This document shows positions 17,872 through 26,099 of a DNA stretch of 34,505 nt, piece by piece; positions within the stretch are counted from its first letter, which is position 1; each line of letters opens with the position of its first letter. The position numbers and the translations under genes were made by a program. This DNA comes from Phycisphaerales bacterium (GTDB taxonomy: Bacteria; Bacteroidota; Bacteroidia; Chitinophagales; Chitinophagaceae), in the NCBI GenBank assembly GCA_030054025.1, contig JASGCQ010000019.1, positions 1 through 34,505 of the forward strand. Direction: 5' to 3'. The notes below the pieces were generated by a model. That model saw nothing but the letters and a program-made list of their open reading frames with translations, was not told the origin of the DNA and made no database searches.

Positions 17872-19092
17872 ATGCACCCCAAAGAGCTTAAAATAGAAGA
17901 TTACAGCTATGTGCTGCCCGAAGATAAGATTGCACAATTCCCCAAACAACAGCGCGATGAATCTAAACTCTTAGTGTACGATAAAGGGGCGTTTTCGGAA
18001 GATATTTACAGAAACATTGCCCAATATATACCTGCGAATTCTTTGGTTATTTTTAATCAAACCAAAGTGCTGCCTGTGCGTTTGTTGTTTCAAAAAACAA
18101 CCGGAACTACGATTGAAATATTTTGCCTTGAGCCCGATGTACGCTATGCGGATATGCAAACCGCAATGAGCCAACGTGGCATTGTATATTGGAATTGTTT
18201 GGTAGGGGGCGCCAACAAATGGAAGGCGGATACCTTATTGAGTTACTACGGCGAGGAGCTGAAGACGAACATAGAGGCACAAGTGATAGAAAGGAGAGAG
18301 GGGGCTTTTTTAATTCAATTTACCTGGGCAAATCAGCAATTCAATTTTGCAGAGATATTGCAATCCATGGGTAAAGTTCCTCTGCCGCCTTATATGAATA
18401 GAGCGATGCAAGAAGAAGATAAAGAAAGATACCAGACTGTCTATGCGCGCGAAGAGGGTAGTGTAGCCGCCCCTACAGCAGGGCTGCATTTTACGCCTGC
18501 TATTTTTGAGCAATTTTCAGCAAATGGAATTCAAACCGATTTTCTGACACTGCATGTTGGTGCAGGCACTTTTAAGCAAGTGAAATCCAAAACCATAGGG
18601 GAGCATGATATGCACGCAGAATGGATTGAAGCGTCTTATGCTTTGATTCAAAAATTGCAACAGCAACAGGGCTTAGTGATAGCAGTTGGCACAACTTCTA
18701 TGCGCACTTTGGAAAGCCTTTATTGGATAGGACTCAAAATACATTTGCAACAAAAAATTGATTGGGAGGGCATTGCGGTGCAGCAATGGGATCCTTATGA
18801 GCTACTAGCCGATATTGACGTTCCTACTGCATTACAGCATATTTTGGATTGGATGGAGGAGCATCAATTGCAAAAAATAATTACCCGCACTCAAATCATT
18901 ATAGCACCCGGATATACTCCTAAAATGGTGCAGGCATTGGTGACTAATTTTCACCAGCCTCATTCTACCTTGCTCTTGCTCATTGCCGCTTTGATGAGCA
19001 ACGACTGGAAACTGATGTACCAATATGCACTGGAGCATGAGTTTCGTTTCCTGAGTTACGGAGATGGTTGCCTTATTCAATTCGGTGCATAA
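17872..19092 (+). CDS. queA: S-adenosylmethionine:tRNA ribosyltransferase-isomerase
   Basis: Transfers the ribosyl part of SAM to preQ1 in tRNA to give epoxyqueuosine, the penultimate queuosine step. Family motifs seen are YVLPEDKIAQFPKQQRDESK, LVIFNQTKVLPVRL, EGSVAAPTAGLHFTP, LTLHVGAGTFKQVK, VGTTSMRTLESL and LVTNFHQPHSTLLLLIAAL. The 406 aa length exceeds E. coli QueA (356); the extra sequence is in the first half and in an inserted segment near IGLKIHLQQKIDWEG. This longer form is common in Bacteroidota. The ATG at 17872 is used. It starts 4 bp after dgt. Confidence 0.9.
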   Translation: MHPKELKIEDYSYVLPEDKIAQFPKQQRDESKLLVYDKGAFSEDIYRNIAQYIPANSLVIFNQTKVLPVRLLFQKTTGTTIEIFCLEPDVRYADMQTAMSQRGIVYWNCLVGGANKWKADTLLSYYGEELKTNIEAQVIERREGAFLIQFTWANQQFNFAEILQSMGKVPLPPYMNRAMQEEDKERYQTVYAREEGSVAAPTAGLHFTPAIFEQFSANGIQTDFLTLHVGAGTFKQVKSKTIGEHDMHAEWIEASYALIQKLQQQQGLVIAVGTTSMRTLESLYWIGLKIHLQQKIDWEGIAVQQWDPYELLADIDVPTALQHILDWMEEHQLQKIITRTQIIIAPGYTPKMVQALVTNFHQPHSTLLLLIAALMSNDWKLMYQYALEHEFRFLSYGDGCLIQFGA

Positions 19093-19139
19093 AAAGTAGT
19101 TACAATTTTTGTTGCAAGTGTTTTTTTATTTAAGAACAT

Positions 19140-19379
19140 TTATTTCTTTTCGTTTTCAGAATATCTTTTGTCTGGAGTGCCATCTTTTTTCAAATGTTTT
19201 GGTTCTTCCTTAGCAATCCCTTTTTTATTTTCTTTGTAGCGCATATCTGGAGTACCATCCTTTTTGGTTTTGGTAGCGGTTTTGATAGTTGGCGGTTTTT
19301 TTACGGCAGTTTGTGCTTTACCAGAATTTAAAGAAAAGCTCAATAACAAAACCAAGATGGGGATGAGAAACTTTTTCAT
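19140..19379 (-). CDS. Small secreted protein with two KKDGTPDxRY repeats
   Basis: A 79 aa protein. Residues 1-22 are a clean signal peptide (MKKFLIPILVLLLSFSLNSG, cleaved after GKA). The mature part, about 57 residues, is highly charged and holds two copies of one motif, TKKDGTPDMRYKENKKG and LKKDGTPDKRYSENEKK. I have seen such KKDGTPD repeats in small exported Bacteroidota proteins but know no function. It has no cysteine, no lipobox and no T9SS tail. The ATG at 19379 is used. It stands alone, convergent with queA. Confidence 0.7.
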   Translation of the reverse strand: MKKFLIPILVLLLSFSLNSGKAQTAVKKPPTIKTATKTKKDGTPDMRYKENKKGIAKEEPKHLKKDGTPDKRYSENEKK

Positions 19380-19546
19380 TGATTGTATGTTTTTGCTTTT
19401 TAAAAATGAAATATTAAGATAGAGGGACCTTGTCTTATGAATTGCTAATTAATTGTAAAGAGCTTTGCCTTTTATCTGCGACTCTCTATTTCTACTTGCC
19501 AATTATTAATTAGCTTTAGCCCTACAATCTCTAAAAATATTTCGTT

Positions 19547-20260
19547 TTGAAAGCAATGATATTTGCCGCAGGCTTGGGTACAAGGTTAAAACCCTTTACA
19601 GACCATCATCCCAAAGCCTTGGCTTCCCTCAATGGTAAAAGCTTGCTGGAGTATAATATCCGCTATCTTCAATCATTTGGCATACATGAAGTAGTGGTCA
19701 ATGTGCATCATTTTGCCGACCAAATTGAAGCAGTGATTGAAAGCAATCAAGGTTTTGGTTCTACTGTTTCTATCTCCGATGAGCGTAATGAAGTATTGGA
19801 AACAGGAGGCGGTTTGTTGAAAGCGGCTCATTTTTTTCAAGATGAAAATTTTGTCGTGATGAATGTTGATATGCTCACCAATTTCAATCTCGGCAGGCTG
19901 ATACAGGCTCAAGAACAATCGAAGGCTTTAGCTACATTGGCAGTTATGAAGCGTAATTCTTCTCGCCAATTATTATTTGATGAGTCTATGCAACTATGTG
20001 CTTGGCGCAACAATACAAATGGAGACCTGAAAATTGCTCGAACAAGCACTACTACTGCCGAATTTGCCTTTAGTGGTATCCAAATCATTCACAGCGATTT
20101 CTTTAAGTATATCAGACAAAGTGGTAAATTTTCCATCATTGACTCCTACCTACAAGTGGCACAAGAGCATACCATTAAAGGGCTTGACCATAGTGGAGAT
20201 TTGATACTCGATGTAGGTAAACTAGAAAGCTTGGAGTTGGCAGCACAATTATTTTCTTAA
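19547..20260 (+). CDS. Sugar-phosphate nucleotidyltransferase (MurU/RmlA-like)
   Basis: Transfers a nucleotidyl group from an NTP to a sugar 1-phosphate. The canonical N-terminus MKAMIFAAGLGTRLKPFT carries the NTP-binding GxGTRxxPxT signature. HPKALASLNGKSLLEYN holds the catalytic Lys, and FVVMNVDMLTN holds the metal-binding Asp. The length, 237 aa, is close to MurNAc-1-phosphate uridylyltransferase (MurU) and its relatives. The substrate cannot be fixed from sequence. The start is TTG at 19547, because MKAM is the family N-terminus; the ATG three codons on would remove it. It is 12 bp upstream of the lipoprotein gene. Confidence 0.85.
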   Translation: MKAMIFAAGLGTRLKPFTDHHPKALASLNGKSLLEYNIRYLQSFGIHEVVVNVHHFADQIEAVIESNQGFGSTVSISDERNEVLETGGGLLKAAHFFQDENFVVMNVDMLTNFNLGRLIQAQEQSKALATLAVMKRNSSRQLLFDESMQLCAWRNNTNGDLKIARTSTTTAEFAFSGIQIIHSDFFKYIRQSGKFSIIDSYLQVAQEHTIKGLDHSGDLILDVGKLESLELAAQLFS

Positions 20261-20272
20261 ACAAATTATTTT

Positions 20273-20662
20273 ATGAAGCACCCTGTTTTTATTTACTGCG
20301 TGATGGCACTGATTGTTTTATCCTGTGGCAGCAGCACTCCCAAGCCCGACTCCAAAGCCAAAATATATACTGGAGATTTTGCAGGAGATCCGATAGAATT
20401 GTCGCTCAGCAATTTGAACGATAGTGCGGTAAAAGGGATAAGTATGCACAAAGGAATTAATAGCGAAATGAGTGGGCTCCGACATCGCTCTAATAAGGGC
20501 TATGTGTATGTGATGAAAGAAACCGGGAATAATGATTATGACGGTGTTTTTCAATTCGAGCTAGATACTGCGCTCAATCTTATTTTCGGTTCTTGGCAGA
20601 TGTCGGATACGGGCAAGCGTACAGCAGTATTATATACCCTGCAACCCAAACTAAGCCAATAG
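20273..20662 (+). CDS. Small lipoprotein, function unknown
   Basis: A 129 aa predicted lipoprotein. The signal peptide is MKHPVFIYCVMALIVLSC with the lipobox VLSC at Cys18. The mature part is beta-rich: KIYTGDFAGDPIELSLS, VKGISMHKGINSEMSG and DYDGVFQFELDTALN. It resembles small conserved Bacteroidota lipoproteins of unknown role. The ATG at 20273 lies 12 bp after the nucleotidyltransferase, so the two may be cotranscribed. Its last 12 bp overlap the end of the convergent Sua5/YciO/YrdC gene. Confidence 0.75.
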   Translation: MKHPVFIYCVMALIVLSCGSSTPKPDSKAKIYTGDFAGDPIELSLSNLNDSAVKGISMHKGINSEMSGLRHRSNKGYVYVMKETGNNDYDGVFQFELDTALNLIFGSWQMSDTGKRTAVLYTLQPKLSQ

Positions 20663-21271
20663 CGATTCCCATTCTCCTGCCCCTTCACGAATGAGTTCTG
20701 GATAGCCCGAAGTGCAATCAATCACCGTAGAAAAAGCTACATTGCCGATACCACTATCGATAACCATATCCACCAATTTGGTATAATGTTCTTGAATCAT
20801 TTCGGGATCGGTATAATAAGCTATATCCACATCTGTAGGCAGCGAGACACTCATGATGGGGTGTCCTAATACTTTGATTAGAGTTTGAGTAATGATATGG
20901 TCGGGTATGCGAATACCTACCGTGTCTTTTTTTGTTTTGAGCATTTTAGGAACCTCTCTACTCGCTTCTAATATAAAAGTATAAGGACCGGGTAAAGCCC
21001 TTTTGAGTATCCGAAATATGGGCGTATCAATGGGCTTGGAGAAAGTGCTCAGTTGGCTCAAGTCGGCACACACAAAGGATAATTGCGCCTTTCTAGGATC
21101 TATTTTTTTGATTTTGCAAATACGCTCTATGGCGTCCGTATTGTAGATGTCGCATCCCAAGCCATAAACGGTATCTGTGGGATAAACGATTAGACCCCCT
21201 TTTTTCAAACAATCTACGACTGCTTTGATATTTCTTTCTTGAGGATTATCGGGATGAATCTGAACTAACAT
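20651..21271 (-). CDS. Sua5/YciO/YrdC family protein (threonylcarbamoyl-AMP synthase type)
   Basis: A member of the family that makes threonylcarbamoyl-AMP for the t6A37 modification of tRNA. Signatures are GGLIVYPTDTVYGLGCDIYN at the N-terminus, IKKIDPRKAQLSFVCADLSQ, LPGPYTFILEAS, TVGIRIPDHI and MSVSLPTD. The details (KAQLSFVCADLS, a 206 aa length and no Sua5 C-terminal domain) are closer to YciO than to TsaC. YciO function is less certain, so no symbol is given. The ATG at 21271 is used, divergent from the glycosyltransferase across 50 bp. Confidence 0.88.
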   Translation of the reverse strand: MLVQIHPDNPQERNIKAVVDCLKKGGLIVYPTDTVYGLGCDIYNTDAIERICKIKKIDPRKAQLSFVCADLSQLSTFSKPIDTPIFRILKRALPGPYTFILEASREVPKMLKTKKDTVGIRIPDHIITQTLIKVLGHPIMSVSLPTDVDIAYYTDPEMIQEHYTKLVDMVIDSGIGNVAFSTVIDCTSGYPELIREGAGEWESLLA

Positions 21272-21321
21272 AGTGCTTAGGATGTTATAAAATTATACTT
21301 TCGTGGCAGCAATACCAATTT

Positions 21322-22155
21322 ATGTTTTCAATTATCATCCCTACTTGGAATAATTTAGCCTTTGTGCAACTTTGTGTAGAGAGTATTCGTAAAAACTCCG
21401 ACTACAAGCACCAGGTTATTTTGCACATCAATGATGGTAGCGATGGCACCTTGGATTGGGTCAAAGAGCAGCAAATGGACTATACGCATACGCCTGATAA
21501 TGCAGGCATTTGCAAAGCGGTGAATGTAGCCGCAGTATTGGCTACACAAGAATATATCGTGTACATGAACGATGATATGTATGTGCTGCCGCATTGGGAT
21601 ACTGAATTGATACAAGAAATTCAATTGCTCCCCAATCACAATTTCATGTTTTCGAGTACCATGATAGAGCCTGCCGATCATCAGAATCCTTGTGTGATGG
21701 TACAGGATTTCGGCAACGACTTGGCTCATTTTCGCGAATCAGATTTGCTCGCCGAGTATGCTCGGCTCCCCAAGCAAGATTGGAACGGATCTGCCTGGCC
21801 TCCCACTATAGTACACAAAGAATATTGGCATTTGGTAGGTGGCTACAGTATTGAATTGAGTCCCGGTATGAGTAGCGACGATGATTTTGCCATGAAAATG
21901 TGGATGGTAGGATGTCGTGTTTTTAAAGGCATAGCCGCCAGCAGAGTCTATCATTTTCAGGCAAAGAGTACCCACCGTATTGTCAAGAATAATGGACGCA
22001 AGCAATTCCTGATGAAATGGGGCATCAATCAATCTACCTTCAATACAATCTACCTCAAGCGTGGCACGCCTTATACAGGTCCCTTAACTGAGCCCAATCT
22101 GGCTACCCTCAAATTCGAGCGCTTTCGCGCATGGCTCAAAAGGAAGATGTCGTAG
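21322..22155 (+). CDS. Family 2 glycosyltransferase
   Basis: A GT-A fold glycosyltransferase, cytoplasmic with no transmembrane segment. MFSIIIPTWNNLAFVQLCVE is the nucleotide-binding start, INDGSDGTLDWV follows, and YMNDDMYVLPHWD carries the acidic metal-binding motif. WNGSAWPPTIVHKEYW and GMSSDDDFAMKMWMVG form the acceptor side. The last 20 residues are basic (FRAWLKRKM) and may touch the membrane. Donor and acceptor are unknown. No polysaccharide cluster surrounds it; the nucleotidyltransferase 1 kb away could be functionally linked (inference only). The ATG at 21322 is used. Confidence 0.9.
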   Translation: MFSIIIPTWNNLAFVQLCVESIRKNSDYKHQVILHINDGSDGTLDWVKEQQMDYTHTPDNAGICKAVNVAAVLATQEYIVYMNDDMYVLPHWDTELIQEIQLLPNHNFMFSSTMIEPADHQNPCVMVQDFGNDLAHFRESDLLAEYARLPKQDWNGSAWPPTIVHKEYWHLVGGYSIELSPGMSSDDDFAMKMWMVGCRVFKGIAASRVYHFQAKSTHRIVKNNGRKQFLMKWGINQSTFNTIYLKRGTPYTGPLTEPNLATLKFERFRAWLKRKMS

Positions 22156-22399
22156 GTATATGGCTACCGAAAAGAAAGGTAGATTTGTAGAGCCTTAATG
22201 CAATATAATCGTAATCCGACAGAGTATTACTTGAAAAAAATAGCAAAATATTCGGTCATTTTATAGGCAATTATTAATTTCGTTTTATTCATAAACATTC
22301 ATTATTGTCCGATAAAAACTAAAGCCTGCATAAATTTTTTCTGAAAGGCTTACTGGTATTGGTTTTCAGTTTTTGGTTTTCACTTTTTTGAAAAACAAG
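22156..22399. other. AT-rich intergenic stretch
   Basis: About 240 bp after the glycosyltransferase with no convincing gene. It ends in an imperfect direct repeat, TTGGTTTTCAGTTT then TTGGTTTTCACTTT (about 22359-22387), next to the unrecognised small gene. No clear terminator was found. Confidence 0.4.
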
Positions 22400-22633
22400 C
22401 TACCCCAATAAGGATAGCTGTTCTATCGGTTCGGCATCTATTATCCAGTCTTTTTCGGGGTTTTCTAAAAATTTTATTAGCTGAATACAGTTGAACAAAT
22501 GTATTTTACAAAAACTAACCAAATTGGAAAATGCCCATTTACGCTTTAACCGCTTTTGGATAACAGCTAGTCGGTATCGTGCTTTTTTACCAAAGATTTT
22601 TTTCAATTTATCTACTGTTTTATTGTTCGGCAT
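22400..22633 (-). CDS. Unrecognised small basic protein, 77 aa
   Basis: The ATG at 22633 opens MPNNKTVDKLKKIFGKKARY. The first 35 residues are strongly basic (RLAVIQKRLKRKW). The middle is hydrophobic (LVSFCKIHLFNCIQLIKFL). The C-terminus is acidic (ENPEKDWIIDAEPIEQLSLL). There is no signal peptide and no domain I know. A nucleic-acid-binding role would fit the basic helix but is only a guess. It stands alone between two plus-strand genes. It could also be a chance ORF, although its length and ATG favour a gene. Confidence 0.45.
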   Translation of the reverse strand: MPNNKTVDKLKKIFGKKARYRLAVIQKRLKRKWAFSNLVSFCKIHLFNCIQLIKFLENPEKDWIIDAEPIEQLSLLG

Positions 22634-22751
22634 ATACTTTGCTGGCTTTTCATTTCAAAATTAACGAACAAATGTTATTGTTGTTTTTTATCCTGCCCTA
22701 TGCAAAATAAAGGAAGCAAACACTTAACAAAGATAAAAAGGCGAATTCCCT

Positions 22752-22759
22752 TACCTTCG
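22752..22759 (+). promoter_or_regulatory. Candidate variant -7 element for the MMPL gene
   Basis: TACCTTCG differs from TAnnTTTG at one base and sits 23 bp before the ATG. A similar variant, TACTTTCG, lies upstream of the glycosyltransferase near 21296. Confidence 0.3.
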
Positions 22760-22782
22760 CAACCTTATTTTTCTCAGGGGCT

Positions 22783-25173
22783 ATGTGGCATTGTATCGCA
22801 GCTTTTATTATCAATTTCAGAATCTTTCTGCTCATCCTCTTGTTGGGGATTACGGTTTTTATGGGCTTTCAGGCCACTAAAGTTCGTTTGAGTTATGATT
22901 CTACCGGTGCTATACCAACCGATAATCCTAAATACCAAGAATATCAGGAGTTTAAAAAACAGTTTGGGCAAGATGGTACCATGATGGTTGTTGGGGTGCA
23001 GACAGCGCATTTTTTTGAACCTGCTTTTTTTAATGCTTACAATCAGTTGGTACTACAATTGCAAAAAAGTTATGCCATCGACAATGTCTTCAGCATTCCT
23101 ACAGCAATCAATCTTGTTAAAGATACGGTCAACAATAGGTTAAAGGCTGAAAAAATATCTGCTGCGGTGGCTGCAAATGGCAATACGGATAGTTTGAGTA
23201 CTATTTTTCTCAATTTGCCCTTTTATAAAGGTTTATTGTACAATGCCGAAACCAAGGCTTATTTGATGGCACTGTATATCAATAAAGATAAACTGGCAAC
23301 AAAGGAACGCAAACGGATTATCAAAGATGTAGTGAATCTATGCGAGTCTTTTGGTAAAAGTCAAAGCATCGAAATGCACTATTCAGGATTGCCTTATATC
23401 CGCACTCAAGTAGGCAATAAGATAGAAGCCGAAATGAAGTTCTTTTTGATGTTATCGTTAATCTTAACAGCAATCATTCTCTTATTGTTTTTCCGTTCTG
23501 CCAGTGCTGTTTTTGCCTCAATGATAGTTGTTGCAGTTGGCGTAGTATGGTCTGTGGGTACGATGACTTTATTGAATTATCAAATCACTTTACTCACAGC
23601 CTTGATACCACCACTGATTGTTGTCATCGGCATTCCAAACTGTGTTTATTTTCTCAATAAATACCATAGCGAATACAGTAAACATGGCAATAAAATAAAG
23701 TCATTGTTGCGTATGGTAGATCGAATGGGTATTGTCACTTTATTTACAAACCTTACCGCTGCTATTGGTTTTGGAGTGTTCTTTTTTACGAAAAGTAAAA
23801 TACTCAAAGAATTTGGTTTGATAGCTGGTGTTAACATCATGAGCCTTTTCATTATTTCGCTCGTTTTTTTACCGGCTTTATTCAGCTACTTGCCAGCACC
23901 AAAAAGCCGTCATACCCATTATTTAGAAAGCCGATGGCTACACAAGTTGTTGGCAACAATCACCAATTGGGTGTTTTTGCAGCGCAAGTGGATTTATATT
24001 ATTTCCGGCTTGGTCGCCCTCATATCATTGATTGGTGTAGCCAAGCTCAAAACGGTTGGTTATGTGGTGGACGACTTGCCCAAGAAAGATAAAATATACA
24101 CTGACCTTAAATTTTTTGAAAAACATTTTCATGGTGTAATGCCGTTGGAAATTGTGATTGACACCAAACGAAAAAACGGTGCTGTATCACTACCTATGAT
24201 GCAAAAAATTGACCAATTAGGTATTTCATTGGCATCGTACAAAGAGTTGGGGCATCCACTTTCCTTTGTAGATGGTGTCAAATTTGCTCGTCAGGCTTAC
24301 TACGATGGCGACAGCAGTAGCTATGGTGTACCCAATATGATGGATGGGGCTTTTATACAACCTTATTTGCGCGCGAAACCAAACGAATCGGTCAATACAG
24401 GTGGAGATATGTTTGCCAAATTACTGACCACTTTTATGGACAGTACTAAACAAAAAACACGCATTAGTATCAATATGGAAGATATAGGCTCCGTCAAGTT
24501 GCCGATTCTGTTGGATAGCATCCGCCCAATCACCTACGAGCTTTTTGACACGAGTAAATACAAGGTAACCTTTACTGGCTCCAGCATCATCTTTTTGGAA
24601 GGGGGTAAATTTATCATTCATAGCCTGAGAGACAGTCTTATTCTTGCTTTTATCATGATTTTTGGCTGTATGATTGCGCTCTTTTATTCATGGCGAATAT
24701 TGCTCATCTCCTTTACAGTCAATATTATTCCACTCTTAGCCACTGCGGGTATCATGGGCTGGATGGGCATACCGATAAAACCTTCTACTGTATTGGTATT
24801 TAGTGTTGCTCTGGGGATTACGATAGATGTAACCATTAGATTCTTGGTGAGTTACAAACATGAGCTCGACCGATACAATGACGATGTTCCGAAAACTGTA
24901 CGCCATACTATTTACGATACAGGGTTGAGCATTATCTACACTTCACTTATTCTTATTGTAGGTTTTGGGGTATTTGCCTTGTCTAATTTTGAGGGTACTA
25001 AATCTTTAGGCTTACTCACATCATTTACCTTGCTCCTTGCGATGCTCACCAATCTTACGCTGCAACCAGCAATGTTGCTTTGGCTCAATAAAGCTGGGCG
25101 CGATAACGCTAGTTCTACCAAATGGTTGGAAGACACAGATGATGAAGAGGATCAAAGCAATCTGAATCCTTAA
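22783..25173 (+). CDS. MMPL/RND-type membrane transporter
   Basis: A 796 aa inner-membrane exporter of the RND superfamily, MMPL branch, probably proton-driven. TM1 is near residues 8-28. A periplasmic domain follows (about 30-215), then a block of five helices (about 218-375). TM7 lies near 405-425, then a second periplasmic domain, and a final block (about 620-780). This gives the two-fold 12-helix RND plan. Sterol-sensing-like stretches are LLTALIPPLIVVIGIPNCVY and FSVALGITIDVTIRFLVSYK, with Asp in the latter where RND proton relays sit. The tail is acidic (EDTDDEEDQ). The substrate is unknown; relatives move lipids or hopanoids. No membrane-fusion protein or TolC gene is adjacent. Confidence 0.88.
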   Translation: MWHCIAAFIINFRIFLLILLLGITVFMGFQATKVRLSYDSTGAIPTDNPKYQEYQEFKKQFGQDGTMMVVGVQTAHFFEPAFFNAYNQLVLQLQKSYAIDNVFSIPTAINLVKDTVNNRLKAEKISAAVAANGNTDSLSTIFLNLPFYKGLLYNAETKAYLMALYINKDKLATKERKRIIKDVVNLCESFGKSQSIEMHYSGLPYIRTQVGNKIEAEMKFFLMLSLILTAIILLLFFRSASAVFASMIVVAVGVVWSVGTMTLLNYQITLLTALIPPLIVVIGIPNCVYFLNKYHSEYSKHGNKIKSLLRMVDRMGIVTLFTNLTAAIGFGVFFFTKSKILKEFGLIAGVNIMSLFIISLVFLPALFSYLPAPKSRHTHYLESRWLHKLLATITNWVFLQRKWIYIISGLVALISLIGVAKLKTVGYVVDDLPKKDKIYTDLKFFEKHFHGVMPLEIVIDTKRKNGAVSLPMMQKIDQLGISLASYKELGHPLSFVDGVKFARQAYYDGDSSSYGVPNMMDGAFIQPYLRAKPNESVNTGGDMFAKLLTTFMDSTKQKTRISINMEDIGSVKLPILLDSIRPITYELFDTSKYKVTFTGSSIIFLEGGKFIIHSLRDSLILAFIMIFGCMIALFYSWRILLISFTVNIIPLLATAGIMGWMGIPIKPSTVLVFSVALGITIDVTIRFLVSYKHELDRYNDDVPKTVRHTIYDTGLSIIYTSLILIVGFGVFALSNFEGTKSLGLLTSFTLLLAMLTNLTLQPAMLLWLNKAGRDNASSTKWLEDTDDEEDQSNLNP

Positions 25174-25214
25174 TTCATAGCCTCTTATTTTACGGATCAA
25201 TTTTCCTTTTTTGT

Positions 25215-26099
25215 TTACAGCCGCATCCTTTCAGCGTATTGCATTTTGATTAATCCATCTGCAAGACCAATCCGAGGTACATATATTTCTGAAGCTCCAC
25301 TCCAGCGCATGATAGCGATAAAAATTTCAAGGGCAGGAACTATAACATCTGCTCTGTCAGCTCTGAAATTGTATAAGTGCATACGCTCTGCTACCGTAGA
25401 GGCGCTGAGTTCACGAAAATAATCGCGCAATAGCTCTAAAGGCAAGGGCTTCCCTTCTTTCTTTTTGGACAATGAAAATATCTTGTTGATATTGCCACCA
25501 CTACCAATAGCTACCAATGGCTGGTGCTTGGTAGTATGGGTTTTGATATACCATTTCATGTGGTTCCATTGCTCATCTGTCACCGACTTGTTGAGCATAC
25601 GAATAGTGCCAATATTGAAGGATTCTTTGAATACAATATGATTGTCCGAAAACAAAGTAATTTCGGTACTACCGCCTCCTACATCTACATACAAATAAGA
25701 TTTTCCGCTGCTTAGATTTTCGGCAATATGTGTTTCGTAAATGATATTGGCTTCTTCCTGTCCAGCAATGATTTCGATACGGATGTCCGTTTCGTCCAAC
25801 ACGTCTTTAATAATCTGTTTGCCATTGCGAGCGTCACGCATTGCTGAAGTAGCACATGCCCGATAAGATTCAACTTTATAAATGTCCATCAACAACTTAT
25901 AGGCTTTCATGGAGGCTATCAATTGTTTTGCCTTTTCGGGCGAAATGATTCCTTTTTCAAAAACTTCAAATCCTAAACGCAGGGGAATGCGCAAGAGTGT
26001 CAATTTGGTATAATCCACTACACCATTCTCGTAAGGTATCGCATCGGATATCAATAGCCGTGCTGCATTCGAACCTATATCTATTGCTGCTAATATCAA
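25215..26099 (-). CDS. ppx: Exopolyphosphatase / Ppx-GppA phosphatase
   Basis: ASKHA-fold enzyme that degrades polyphosphate or hydrolyses pppGpp. Motifs are LAAIDIGSNAARLLI (phosphate 1), YRACATSAMRDARNG, VEII-type IRIEIIAGQEEA, YLYVDVGGGSTEIT (phosphate 2) and VAIGSGGNINKI. The 294 aa length corresponds to the catalytic domains only, as in short Ppx proteins without the HD-like C-terminal half. The start is TTG at 26099, overlapping the ppk1 stop as TTGA; no ATG is available before the DIGSN motif. The pairing with ppk1 supports polyphosphate turnover over pppGpp hydrolysis. Confidence 0.9.
   Translation of the reverse strand: MILAAIDIGSNAARLLISDAIPYENGVVDYTKLTLLRIPLRLGFEVFEKGIISPEKAKQLIASMKAYKLLMDIYKVESYRACATSAMRDARNGKQIIKDVLDETDIRIEIIAGQEEANIIYETHIAENLSSGKSYLYVDVGGGSTEITLFSDNHIVFKESFNIGTIRMLNKSVTDEQWNHMKWYIKTHTTKHQPLVAIGSGGNINKIFSLSKKKEGKPLPLELLRDYFRELSASTVAERMHLYNFRADRADVIVPALEIFIAIMRWSGASEIYVPRIGLADGLIKMQYAERMRL

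Noticed and set aside
21355..22032. Minus-strand open frames inside the glycosyltransferase
   Set aside because: The plus-strand frame carries clear GT2 motifs throughout, and the antisense peptides have none.
22156..22399. tRNA or other structured RNA in the gap
   Set aside because: No cloverleaf, T-loop sequence or long stem was found; the stretch is AT-rich with only 5-6-bp chance stems.
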